Positions 18,475 to 25,257 of a DNA stretch of 64,000 nt are shown piece by piece. The notes under the pieces are model-generated. The model did not search any database. It was not told where the DNA came from and saw nothing but the letters and a program-made list of their open reading frames with translations. Position numbers and translations under genes: made by a program. Within the stretch, counting starts at the first letter, position 1. Each line of letters starts with the position of its first letter. Origin of the DNA: Rhodomicrobium lacus (GTDB lineage Bacteria > Pseudomonadota > Alphaproteobacteria > Rhizobiales > Rhodomicrobiaceae); contig NZ_RZNF01000002.1 in NCBI RefSeq assembly GCF_003992725.1, positions 620,001 to 684,000 of the forward strand, given 5' to 3'.

Positions 18475-18990
18475 GTGTTCCCCGCCTGCGCGGGGATGAA
18501 CCGGTGGTCACCGGCCTGCTTCTTCGTGAACTCACGTGTTCCCCGCCTGCGCGGGGATGAACCGAGTACAAACGTTACAATCGAAATACGGGGACCGTGT
18601 TCCCCGCCTGCGCGGGGATGAACCGGTTTCGCCTGGTTCAGCGCGAGAGCCATATCCGTGTTCCCCGCCTGCGCGGGGATGAACCGCTGACGCCTTCGCG
18701 CCGCAGTCGCCGATGGGAGTGTTCCCCGCCTGCGCGGGGATGAACCGGCCGCGCTTGCATCTGACATCAAGGACATCTTGTGTTCCCCGCCTGCGCGGGG
18801 ATGAACCGGTTCTCTCTTTGGACTGTGGCTCGCTCAACAGGTGTTCCCCGCCTGCGCGGGATGAACCGGGGCGCACGCGCTATGAGGCGCTTCAGCAGAA
18901 GAGTTCCCCGCCTGCGCGGGGATGAACCGCTTATGAAACGTGCGGGCATCGCTTGGGTAGTGTGTTCCCCGCCCACGCGGGGATGAACCG
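18475..18990 (+). CRISPR. Type I-E CRISPR array, 9 repeats and 8 spacers, orphan
   Basis: Repeats are 29 bp of the form GTGTTCCCCGCC-TGCGCGGGGATGAACCG and start at 18475, 18536, 18597, 18658, 18719, 18780, 18841, 18901 and 18962. The repeat is clearly of the type I-E (E. coli-like) family, with a GC hairpin in the middle. Spacers are 32 bases. Repeat 7 lacks one G, repeat 8 starts GAG, and repeat 9 has CCCACG instead of CCTGCG, so decay grows toward the trailer at the right. No cas1, cas2, cas3 or Cascade gene is present in the window, so function depends on genes elsewhere. Spacer 7 (18869-18900) resembles the endolysin gene of the neighbouring prophage. Confidence 0.95.
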
Positions 18991-19038
18991 ACAGACATGG
19001 AAAGGCGCTTCACCTCTGTCTTCTGCATTGAAAGTCCT

Positions 19039-19070
19039 GGTGTAGAGGCGGCTTAAGCCGCCTCTACACC
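19039..19070. terminator. Perfect 32-bp palindrome between array and brnA-like gene
   Basis: The 32 bases form a perfect palindrome with two 16-base arms centred on TTAA. It overlaps the last codons and stop of the minus-strand BrnA-like gene and lies 48 bases past the last CRISPR repeat. It could be a bidirectional terminator for the two convergent units. No long T run follows on either strand, so a protein-binding site is also possible. Confidence 0.45.
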
Positions 19071-19360
19071 GCCGCTCGCCGCAGTACTTCATTGATCCGC
19101 GTTTGCCATCCCGGCCCGGTAGCGCGAAACTTTTCAACAACATCGCGGTCGAGCCGAAGCGAAACAGCCACCTTTGGATTATCGGCTTTAGGTCGACCTC
19201 CAACGTTCTTGCGCATCTTTTCGACTAAGGCTGGAAATGCTTCAGTAAAAGGCTTCGCCTTGGCGAATTCTTCGCTCGTCCATTCGGGGTTATCTGGATC
19301 GCTCGCAATCATCTGCTGAATACGAGCCTATTCCGCGTCAGAGTGGTGTTTCTTGCTCAT
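19064..19360 (-). pseudogene. BrnA-like antitoxin with early in-frame amber codon
   Basis: From the ATG at 19360 the frame encodes MSKKHHSDAE, then TAG (19328-19330), then continues without break as ARIQQMIASDPDNPEWTS to the end. The whole reading matches the BrnA family: an N-terminal toxin-binding part and a C-terminal ribbon-helix-helix with the typical GRPK and RLDRDVVEKFRATG. Without the stop it would be 98 residues. An internal start at 19312 (MIASDPDNP) would still give the 82-residue DNA-binding part. No brnT gene lies upstream, where it would be expected. It is therefore an orphan, probably broken, antitoxin. Confidence 0.7.
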
Positions 19361-19450
19361 ACAGCATCCTTTCCTGACGGCTGGCAGGAGCCATCGATAT
19401 GACCGAAACACCTTTCGAGCCAGCTTGGGCTGCCTTCATTTGCTCCGTAT

Positions 19451-19539
19451 AAGTTCATCCCGCGTGGGCGGGGAGTACGTAACCAATGGAAGGCGTTTCA
19501 TCTCGAAGACTGGTTCATCCCCGGACCTACGAGGAACGG
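19451..19539 (-). CRISPR. Degenerate inverted CRISPR repeat pair
   Basis: Two sequences matching the reverse complement of the type I-E repeat lie at 19451-19478 (one base missing, core ATCCCGCGTGGGCGGGGA) and 19511-19539 (strongly degraded, keeping GGTTCATCCCC and GAGGAAC). They are separated by exactly 32 bases, the normal spacer length. The spacing makes chance unlikely even though the second copy is poor. Polarity is opposite to the main array. Confidence 0.6.
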
Positions 19540-19627
19540 TAGTGGCACTTCAAAATTCTCCGTCAGCTTGACATAGGGCAACGCTTCTACAGTGCTTCTA
19601 TATACTTAGACAAGCGAGGGCGAAAAA

Positions 19628-19888
19628 ATGGCGCACGCTACGGAATTTTACAGCAGGGCAAAGGGGGTTTTAGGAGAAAACGAGGATTCGTATCGCCTGG
19701 TTTTCCCAGATGATGGCGCGCCAGCCTTTGTCGAACACGAGTGGTTCTACCACGACCCTTACAATGCCGGTCCTACAGAATCCGACAGCGCGCGAATAGC
19801 GATTCAGGACTTCTTCTCCGCCGATCACCCCCGCGAAGCGAAAGAGAGGCTGCGCGGGTTATTACGGGCTCTTGAAAAGAGGATGTGA
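19628..19888 (+). CDS. Small hypothetical protein
   Basis: The 86-residue protein starts at an ATG preceded by GCGAGGG at a good distance. It is acidic and rich in aromatic and charged residues (VEHEWFYHDPYNAG in the middle, ending RLRGLLRALEKRM). I do not recognise a family and see no signal peptide or membrane segment. It stands alone between CRISPR remnants and the duplicated prophage segment, in DNA of mixed origin. Ribosome-binding site and codon use support it as a gene. Confidence 0.55.
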   Translation: MAHATEFYSRAKGVLGENEDSYRLVFPDDGAPAFVEHEWFYHDPYNAGPTESDSARIAIQDFFSADHPREAKERLRGLLRALEKRM

Positions 19889-19933
19889 AACGGGCGCTTC
19901 AAAGGCTCTGGGCCCTCAGCCCCGCCGCGGCGT

Positions 19934-20027
19934 AAGAAGCGGCAGCGCTAACGCTGCCACCATCCCTTCCTGCCCCCCTCAATGATGCGGTCAAGCCGAT
20001 CGGCGAGGCGATTGATCGCCTCGGTAA
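19934..20027. repeat. 94-bp direct repeat, copy 1 (3' end of the first prophage gene)
   Basis: This segment equals 21150-21243 with two mismatches. It encodes, on the minus strand, the last 21 or so codons and stop of the small membrane protein gene at 21164-21508. The copy stops exactly where a CRISPR repeat begins (20029). The two copies flank 1.1 kb carrying the CRISPR fragment and the N-formylglutamate amidohydrolase gene. Confidence 0.9.
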
Positions 20028-20028
20028 G

Positions 20029-20117
20029 AGGTTCCCCGCCTGCGCGGGGATGAACCGGTGCCCTGACGACGTATTTCAAACTCGCTATCGTGTTCCCCGC
20101 CTCCGCGGGGATAACCG
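20029..20117 (+). CRISPR. Two-repeat CRISPR fragment
   Basis: A 29-base repeat at 20029-20057 (starting AG instead of GT, otherwise matching the main array) is followed by a 32-base spacer (20058-20089) and a 28-base degenerate repeat (20090-20117, CTCCGCGGGG-ATAACCG). Orientation is that of the main array, 1 kb away. It abuts the duplicated prophage segment. Confidence 0.8.
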
Positions 20118-20218
20118 GTGCTTCTACACGAAGCGTTCTTTTAACATCTCTCGGCTAGCAAGTGCAGAAAAGCGCCGTTATGTTTTCGAAAAGATTTTAA
20201 TTGGAAGATACACCCCTA

Positions 20219-20974
20219 ATGACGAGCCTGATCGTACATATCCCACACGCTTCAACCGTAATACCGGTTGAAGCGAGAAAGAGTTTTTTGCTGCCCGAAG
20301 ACGAATTGCGGCGCGAACTCTTAATGATGACTGACGCTTATACAGACGAGCTGTTTTTGTGCCCTTCGTCCGTGCAGGTTGTTGCGCCAGTCAGCAGACT
20401 GGTTGTTGACGTCGAGCGCTTTAGAGAAGACGCGAAAGAATTGATGTCGTCGCGCGGTATGGGCGCGATCTACGAAGTCACCGCCCATAAAGGGAAATTG
20501 CGCGCGCCATTGCGCCTTGAAGATAAGGAAGTGTGGCTCCGACAATGGTACGATCCGCACCATGAAGTTTTGACCAATGCGGTTCGGCACTCGCTCGACC
20601 AATACGGTCGCGCGCTGATCATCGACGCTCACAGTTTCCCGTCACGGCCTTTGCCTTACGAGATTGATCAGGGAGCGGCTAGACCGGACATATGTCTGGG
20701 AACTGATTCCTTCCATACCCCGAGTCGGCTTATCGATCTTGCCGTTCGCTATTTTGCGAATATTGGACTTGAAACAGAGATCAACCGACCATTCGCGGGG
20801 TCGATGGTGCCGGCGCCTTATTACTCGATCGAACCGGCTGTATCATCGCTCATGATCGAAGTTAATCGGCGCTTGTATATGAATGAGGACACTGGTTCAA
20901 AGAACGCGAGGTTCAGCAGCATCCAGAGATCAATCGAAAATTTCCTCAACGACCTAAGTGTCTTCTCTGTTTAA
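20219..20974 (+). CDS. N-formylglutamate amidohydrolase family protein
   Basis: The 251-residue protein belongs to the N-formylglutamate amidohydrolase (HutG-like) family, which releases formate and glutamate at the end of one histidine-degradation route. Conserved segments are HIPHAS (residues 7-12), VDVERFRED, IIDAHSFPS with the catalytic or metal-binding Asp/His, RPDICLGTDSFH and SLMIEVNRRLYM. The start at ATG 20219 is preceded by GGAAG. It is clearly AT-richer than the chromosomal genes and lies between the two 94-bp repeats, with no hut genes nearby. It may therefore be transferred cargo and could act on another N-acyl amino acid. Confidence 0.85.
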   Translation: MTSLIVHIPHASTVIPVEARKSFLLPEDELRRELLMMTDAYTDELFLCPSSVQVVAPVSRLVVDVERFREDAKELMSSRGMGAIYEVTAHKGKLRAPLRLEDKEVWLRQWYDPHHEVLTNAVRHSLDQYGRALIIDAHSFPSRPLPYEIDQGAARPDICLGTDSFHTPSRLIDLAVRYFANIGLETEINRPFAGSMVPAPYYSIEPAVSSLMIEVNRRLYMNEDTGSKNARFSSIQRSIENFLNDLSVFSV

Positions 20975-21149
20975 AAATTCAAAAAATTGGCAGTGTCTCA
21001 GATGTCTCTTAGGCCATTCCGCCGTGAACAAAAATCAAGCGCGGGCGAAATTTGAACAGATAAAAGCGAGACACCGTCTAATCGAGACATGCAGAGACGG
21101 GGCGACTCCCGAGAAGAATATCGCTGCAGTTTTCGATCCCATGCCATTA

Positions 21150-21243
21150 AAGAAGCGGCAGCGCTAACGCTGCCACCATCCCTTCCTGCCCCCCTCGATG
21201 ATGCGGTCAAGCCGATCAGCGAGGCGATTGATCGCCTCGGTAA
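21150..21243. repeat. 94-bp direct repeat, copy 2 (left margin of the prophage genes)
   Basis: This is the intact-gene copy of the segment at 19934-20027. Homology begins 14 bases beyond the stop of the gene at 21164-21508, which marks the leftmost point of identifiable prophage DNA. Confidence 0.9.
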
Positions 21244-21508
21244 TCTTGCTTTCGACGGATTGCAGCATTTCATCCGTCGCAAACCGTTTTGTCGCCTCGA
21301 TCTTGAAATCGGAGAGTTGCCCGGCGACGGCGTCTGCTCTCGCCTTCGCCTCCGACGCCTCCTTCTGCGCAGCCTCGGCCCGATGTCGCGTGACAGCATA
21401 GCTCGCCGCGATCGAGCCGATGATCGTGGCGAGCGTGATGATGATGTCCAGCGACAGATTTATGCCCTGTGTCACCGCTGCGGCCTCACTTTCGGCGCCT
21501 GAGGGCAC
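21164..21508 (-). CDS. Phage membrane protein, one TM plus coiled coil
   Basis: The 114-residue protein has one predicted membrane helix (about residues 18-38, LDIIITLATIIGSIAASYAV). A charged, Ala/Glu/Lys-rich coiled coil follows (about 42-105), ending GGRKGWWQR. It overlaps the next upstream gene by 37 bases and is the most distal gene of the lysis-tail operon. The layout (N-terminal helix, coiled coil, next to endolysin) suggests a lysis accessory or spanin/holin-like role, but no family is recognised with certainty. Its 3' end is duplicated at 19934-20027. Confidence 0.65.
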   Translation of the reverse strand: MPSGAESEAAAVTQGINLSLDIIITLATIIGSIAASYAVTRHRAEAAQKEASEAKARADAVAGQLSDFKIEATKRFATDEMLQSVESKITEAINRLADRLDRIIEGGRKGWWQR

Positions 21509-21816
21509 GAGGCGGGCCGCTTCTCCAGATCGCGCACCTTCTGCTCGAGCGCTGCGACCTCGCTCTGCGGCCTGATCGTGTAGGTCTCATAGGCGTACCA
21601 GCCGCCCAGGCCGGTCACGATCCCCGCGAGCACCATGCGCCCCTCGAAGCTCTTCGAGAGGTCCACGACGATTTCGAGCAAGCCGCGGATGAGCGCGAGG
21701 GCGAACTTTGCCGCCGGCTCCAGAAAGTTTGCGATGCCCGCCGAAAGTAGATCGAACACGCCTCCGAGGCCCCACGCGGTGAGGCGCCGGAGAAACCACG
21801 CAAAGATCACGTTCAC
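21472..21816 (-). CDS. Phage membrane protein next to endolysin, possible holin
   Basis: The 114-residue protein has hydrophobic stretches at about residues 4-40 and a clear membrane helix at about 62-78 (MVLAGIVTGLGGWYAYET). A short coiled-coil segment (EVAALEQKVRDLEKR) and a basic proline-containing tail follow. It starts 4 bases inside the end of the endolysin gene. Holins and spanins usually occupy this position, but the sequence gives no family match that I can name. Confidence 0.6.
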   Translation of the reverse strand: MNVIFAWFLRRLTAWGLGGVFDLLSAGIANFLEPAAKFALALIRGLLEIVVDLSKSFEGRMVLAGIVTGLGGWYAYETYTIRPQSEVAALEQKVRDLEKRPASCPQAPKVRPQR

Positions 21817-22973
21817 TGCACCGTCTCCTCAGTGTAAGGACCTTGATAGTCGCCGTGCTGATAGTCCTTCGCGCGCCGCTGGCGCGCGATCTCAGCCACG
21901 ATGGCAACGGCGATTGCGAGCACGATCAGAGCGATCCATGCGTGCCCTTTCGCCCAGTCGCCGAGGCCGGAGAGTTGCGATGCGACGCCTTGCGTCTGGC
22001 CGATCAGGTCGGGCACGGTCGAGCCGGTGCCGATCGTGACGCCAAACAGGCCCGCGATATACACGACGAAGTTCCGAACCGCGCGCAGCGCCCGCGTGAT
22101 CCAGTCTCCCGATGCCTCGAGCTGCCTCGGTGTTGCCTTGGCGCGGCTTTCCGGCACGATCTTCTGAGCCGTCTCGAGCAGCGGCTCATAGGTCTTGCGC
22201 CACTTGCCGTCGACCGGAGAGAGGCCGTTGCGCCGCTGGAACGCCGCGACCGCATCGGCCGTGTTCTCGCCATACCAGCCGTCGATCGCGCCGGCCTGAT
22301 AGCCGAGCGCGCGCAACTTGCGTTGCACCTCGCGCACGCCTTCGCCGCGGTCGCCGGGTTCGTAGAGCACCGGATCGCCGCTGGCGTCAGCAGCGAGCGC
22401 GAAATCGGCCTCCGGAATAGTGACATGCCCATCCTCGACGAGCATCAGGATGACGGCCGCGGCGCCGACCTGAATGTCCCAAACATCGCGGCGGAAATCT
22501 TTGTCTTTGACGTACTTCCCGCGCTGCTGATGATTGGTCGAGCCCCAGACATACGGGCTGTTGATGCCATGCATGATGTAGCCTGGGCCATTGAACATCT
22601 CGATGCGCCATAGGATCGTCGGGAGCGACCAGTCCTTTTGATTGAGGTAGCCCTGATAGCGCAACGCATCGAGAGCGCCATCTTCAAACGTGCCGAAAGG
22701 CCCTCGCCCTTTTGGAATGATCGTCGTGCGCTTGCTGAGAGGCTGCCCGTTGCCGAGATAAGTCTCCCATTTGCAATTGCCCTCGCGGTAGTGCAGGAGG
22801 CCAAGAAACCACCACGGAATGCCGGTCTGGTGCTCAAGTGCCTCATATCGAGCGCGCCCAGAAAGGATTTTTTGGGCGACCGAGCGCACGGTCGGACGGC
22901 GGTCAGGCGCAATCTGCGCGCTCTTGAATAGATTGATGTAGCCCTTCCGGGACTGCGCTGGTGTGAACACCAT
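21813..22973 (-). CDS. Phage endolysin with peptidoglycan-binding domain and membrane anchor
   Basis: The start at ATG 22973 has a strong GGAGGG 7 bases upstream and gives 386 residues. The N-terminal part (about 1-175) resembles the lytic enzyme family seen with phage tails and bacteriocins: TGIPWWFLGLLHYREGNCKWETYLGNGQPL has the catalytic-type Glu after Arg. A classic PG_binding_1 domain follows (about 195-255: GDRGEGVREVQRKLRALGY, GWYGENTADAVAAFQRRNGL). Near the C-terminus a membrane helix (AWIALIVLAIAVAIVAEIA) suggests a membrane-tethered or signal-arrest form. Bases 22828-22859 encode GRARYEALEHQ, the stretch resembling CRISPR spacer 7. Confidence 0.85.
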   Translation of the reverse strand: MVFTPAQSRKGYINLFKSAQIAPDRRPTVRSVAQKILSGRARYEALEHQTGIPWWFLGLLHYREGNCKWETYLGNGQPLSKRTTIIPKGRGPFGTFEDGALDALRYQGYLNQKDWSLPTILWRIEMFNGPGYIMHGINSPYVWGSTNHQQRGKYVKDKDFRRDVWDIQVGAAAVILMLVEDGHVTIPEADFALAADASGDPVLYEPGDRGEGVREVQRKLRALGYQAGAIDGWYGENTADAVAAFQRRNGLSPVDGKWRKTYEPLLETAQKIVPESRAKATPRQLEASGDWITRALRAVRNFVVYIAGLFGVTIGTGSTVPDLIGQTQGVASQLSGLGDWAKGHAWIALIVLAIAVAIVAEIARQRRAKDYQHGDYQGPYTEETVQ

Positions 22974-22991
22974 GTCGTCTCCCTCCGTAAG

Positions 22992-23021
22992 AAAAAAGGC
23001 CGCCCGTTTCGGAGCGGCCTC
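22992..23021 (-). terminator. Intrinsic terminator before the endolysin gene
   Basis: On the minus strand, AGGCCGCTCCG pairs with CGGGCGGCCT across AAA and is followed by TTTTTTC. It separates the small gene at 23047-23337 from the lysis genes. Confidence 0.75.
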
Positions 23022-23046
23022 GCCTTCACACACTCAACGCTTGCGC

Positions 23047-23337
23047 TTACTGGACTTGAGACGTGGTTTCCGTGGTCACAGTCTCGGTCGGGGCCGGATC
23101 GACAGGGGCCGGATCGGTCACAGTTTCGCTTGCAGCCACGGTGTTGGAGACGATAGCGGCGGCGAGCTTGTCCGTGCTTTCGTCAAGCTTCACGAGCGCG
23201 GCCGAGAGACGGTCCTCCGCCGGAGTGCTTTCGTCGGCGAGGTCCTCCTTCAGATCCTCGATGAATTCCAGCACAGAGCCGGTGACGGTCGCATTGCGCT
23301 CGATCTTGGCAATAAGCTCTTCGGTGGAAACAGGCAT
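23047..23337 (-). CDS. Small acidic phage protein, unknown
   Basis: The 96-residue protein starts at an ATG with GGAGGG just upstream. It is helical at the N-terminus (VLEFIEDLKEDLADE) and has a repetitive C-terminal tail of Thr, Val, Pro and Glu (DPAPVDPAPTETVT). There are no membrane segments. It lies between gpD and the endolysin gene. The composition suggests a flexible, extended tail, but the function is unknown. Confidence 0.7.
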   Translation of the reverse strand: MPVSTEELIAKIERNATVTGSVLEFIEDLKEDLADESTPAEDRLSAALVKLDESTDKLAAAIVSNTVAASETVTDPAPVDPAPTETVTTETTSQVQ

Positions 23338-23437
23338 GAAGCCCTCCTTCAGTTGGTTTCGGTTTTCTGGGGTGGAGCGGTTCTCACTGCCTCGCGCTCC
23401 GGGGCCGCTCCCAGCCCGGCGAGGATTTCGTGCGGGA

Positions 23438-24481
23438 TTAGCCCGCCTTGCGATTGCGCTGGCGCTTGTCCTTGCCAGCGTCGCCCTGTGGCTGTTTGAG
23501 TTCGAGGCTCGTCGTCGCGCCTCCTGATTTCGAGAGGCGATGCGTGACGCCCGCAATGCGATAGGTGCCGTCAACGCCAGGCCGCGCGCCGACGAGCACG
23601 AAAGTGCCTTCCGCCTGCGCCATGACGTCGAAATCGATCTCGGCCGAGCCGCCGCCGCTTTCGCGCTCGCTCTCGGCTTTGCGGCCCTTGGCCGTGCCCT
23701 CAGCTTCCTTCTCGTCCGATTTTGGATAGGGCACGTTGTTCGAGGCCTCGGGCGCGCCGTCGCCCGCCTCGATCTCGACTTCTTTCGTTTTCCACTTCGC
23801 GGATTTGCGATCGAACCAGCGGGCCTTCGCTTTCGTGAAGCGAGGCCGCCCCTGATAGGGCGTGATGTCCCATGAGATGAGGTTTTGCCCCCACGTGCCG
23901 GTCACGGTCGGGAGCGCCGCACCGCCGGGCGTCGTGCCGCTCCCACGCTTCGCAAGCACGGCCTTGTCGCCCCTGATCTTGAACGTGCCGCCCAGTTCGT
24001 CGGCAAGCCGCCGGCCGAGATGGATGATCGTCTCGCCATCCGCGCTCCAGAAGTCGCGCTGGATCGAGGCGAAGGACGGGTCGACGGTCACGCCGGACAG
24101 GCCTGCGCGCTTCGCGGCGTCGCCGAGAAAATCTCGCAACGTCGCCTTGTCCTTATGGAAGCTCTGCGGCTCCTTCACCTTGCCGCGGCTGTCGAAGCCC
24201 TTGGCCGAGACATGCAGCATGCGGCCTCCGCCCTTCGATCCCGAAGAGCGCACTTCGTCGACAGTGCCCTCGAATGCCTTCGCGGCGCTGAGATAGATCA
24301 CGACGCGGCCGCCATGCTTCGGCAGCATCAGCGCGCCGTCGCTATCAGAAAAAGTCAGGCTCGCCGTGTCCGACGCCGTGCCGTCCTTATCGTGCACCTC
24401 GATCTCGGTGAGATAGGCGTTCATGCGGCTCGACACGTCGATGCCGTCGACATGCACCGCCCATGCGACTGTCCAGGCCAT
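23438..24481 (-). CDS. Late control protein / tail hub gpD
   Basis: The 347-residue protein belongs to the phage late control D family, the P2 gpD / T4 gp27-like hub that connects the tail tube to the baseplate spike. The N-terminal domain contains VDGIDVSSRMNAYLTEIEVHD and SLTFSDSDGALMLP. The central region, GETIIHLGRRLADELGG, is typical. I chose the ATG at 24481 because it lies 5 bases from gpX (24486-24707) and the longer frame upstream has no family similarity. It follows gpX, as in P2-like tail modules. Confidence 0.87.
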   Translation of the reverse strand: MAWTVAWAVHVDGIDVSSRMNAYLTEIEVHDKDGTASDTASLTFSDSDGALMLPKHGGRVVIYLSAAKAFEGTVDEVRSSGSKGGGRMLHVSAKGFDSRGKVKEPQSFHKDKATLRDFLGDAAKRAGLSGVTVDPSFASIQRDFWSADGETIIHLGRRLADELGGTFKIRGDKAVLAKRGSGTTPGGAALPTVTGTWGQNLISWDITPYQGRPRFTKAKARWFDRKSAKWKTKEVEIEAGDGAPEASNNVPYPKSDEKEAEGTAKGRKAESERESGGGSAEIDFDVMAQAEGTFVLVGARPGVDGTYRIAGVTHRLSKSGGATTSLELKQPQGDAGKDKRQRNRKAG

Positions 24482-24485
24482 GACG

Positions 24486-24707
24486 TCAATCCCAGAGCGA
24501 TATTGCGGTTTCCGTTGTCGTCGTCGCTTCGGGCTCGTCCGGCAGCGTGACGACGGTGCCGAGCGGCAGTTCCGCGCCCAATGCCGCGAGGCCCGGATTA
24601 AGCAGGAGCGCCGCCTCGACGAGGTTCGGCCGCGTGCGCCCATACTTGCGCCAGAGCAACAGGTCGAGGGTTATCCCCTCCCCCCTGATCGTGACAGTTT
24701 CGGTCAT
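24486..24707 (-). CDS. Tail protein X (LysM-like)
   Basis: The 73-residue protein fits the gpX family of P2-like phages: ITLDLLLWRKYGRTRPNLVEAALLLNPGLAALG, ending in LPLGTVVTLPDEP. This is a LysM-like fold thought to help tail assembly. It sits directly upstream of gpD. The BrnTA cassette begins 64 bases beyond its start, in the opposite direction. Confidence 0.88.
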   Translation of the reverse strand: MTETVTIRGEGITLDLLLWRKYGRTRPNLVEAALLLNPGLAALGAELPLGTVVTLPDEPEATTTTETAISLWD

Positions 24708-24723
24708 GGCCGCCCCCTTTTTT

Positions 24724-24763
24724 GTTACTACAGATATTGACGCGCTCTAATTTTCGTAGTAAC
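24724..24763. promoter_or_regulatory. Inverted repeat upstream of brnT, candidate BrnA operator
   Basis: GTTACTAC (24724-24731) and GTAGTAAC (24756-24763) form a perfect 8-bp inverted repeat around an AT-rich 24-base centre, ending 8 bases before the brnT ATG. BrnA antitoxins repress their own promoters through ribbon-helix-helix binding. The role is inferred from position. Confidence 0.5.
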
Positions 24764-24771
24764 GATAATTC

Positions 24772-25044
24772 ATGCAAATCGAGTTCGATCCAGCCAAGCG
24801 CCAAGCCACTCTCGAAGCCCGCGGGCTCGACATGGCCGACGCTGGCGAGATATTCGACGGCACGCATCTGACCTTCCCTGATGTTAGATTTCCATACGGG
24901 GAAGAGCGGTTCATCACTGTCGGATACCTCGCGGGGCGCATGATCCTGCTCGCATGGACGCTGCGCGGCGAAGCGCGCCGCATTATCAGCATGAGGAAAG
25001 CCAATGACCGCGAACAAAGAAAATTCGGCCCAAAACTGGGTTGA
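24772..25044 (+). CDS. brnT: BrnT-family ribonuclease toxin
   Basis: The 90-residue protein matches BrnT toxins of type II toxin-antitoxin systems, which cleave RNA and slow growth when the antitoxin is lost. The family pattern is clear: IEFDPAKRQATLEARGLD at the start, the central GEERFITVGYLAGRMILLAWTLR and ARRIISMRKAN near the end. It overlaps brnA by 41 bases. The cassette runs against all neighbouring phage tail genes, which marks it as a moron inserted between gpX and gpU. Confidence 0.92.
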   Translation: MQIEFDPAKRQATLEARGLDMADAGEIFDGTHLTFPDVRFPYGEERFITVGYLAGRMILLAWTLRGEARRIISMRKANDREQRKFGPKLG

Positions 25045-25252
25045 CCCGGACGAAATCCCCGATCTGACCGGCCCGGAATGGGATGAAGCGTTTAAAAACG
25101 CCAAGGTGCAGCGCGGCCGCCCGAAAGCAGCCGCGCCCAAAATCAGCACCACAATCCGGCTGAGCCCCGAAGTGCTCGACCATTTCAAGGCGGGCGGCCC
25201 CGGCTGGCAAAGCCGCATCGATGAAGCGCTCCGGAAGGCGGCGGGCCTATAA
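25004..25252 (+). CDS. brnA: BrnA-family antitoxin
   Basis: The 82-residue antitoxin has an acidic N-terminal part that would wrap BrnT (WVDPDEIPDLTGPEWDEAF). The basic C-terminal ribbon-helix-helix (GRPKAAAPKISTTIRLSPEV, GPGWQSRIDEALRKAAGL) binds DNA and the toxin promoter. It overlaps brnT as usual. The C-terminal end is very like that of the broken BrnA at 19064-19360, and both genes end facing CRISPR-like repeats. Confidence 0.92.
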   Translation: MTANKENSAQNWVDPDEIPDLTGPEWDEAFKNAKVQRGRPKAAAPKISTTIRLSPEVLDHFKAGGPGWQSRIDEALRKAAGL

Positions 25253-25257
25253 CCCGC

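Noticed and set aside
18418-18986. Open frames through the CRISPR array on both strands
   Set aside because: Their FIPAQAGNT- and VPRLRGDEP-type repeats are translations of the CRISPR repeat, a known artefact.
20699-20760. Possible self-targeting matches of the other CRISPR spacers within the window
   Set aside because: I compared spacers 1-6 and 8 and the remnant spacers by eye with the prophage proteins and DNA; apparent matches (for example GIAW in spacer 8 and the terminase) were too short to count.
20958-21167. Plus-strand 69-codon frame after the amidohydrolase gene
   Set aside because: It overlaps the end of that gene, has no good start signal, and its last part is the reverse of the prophage gene end; no homology recognised.
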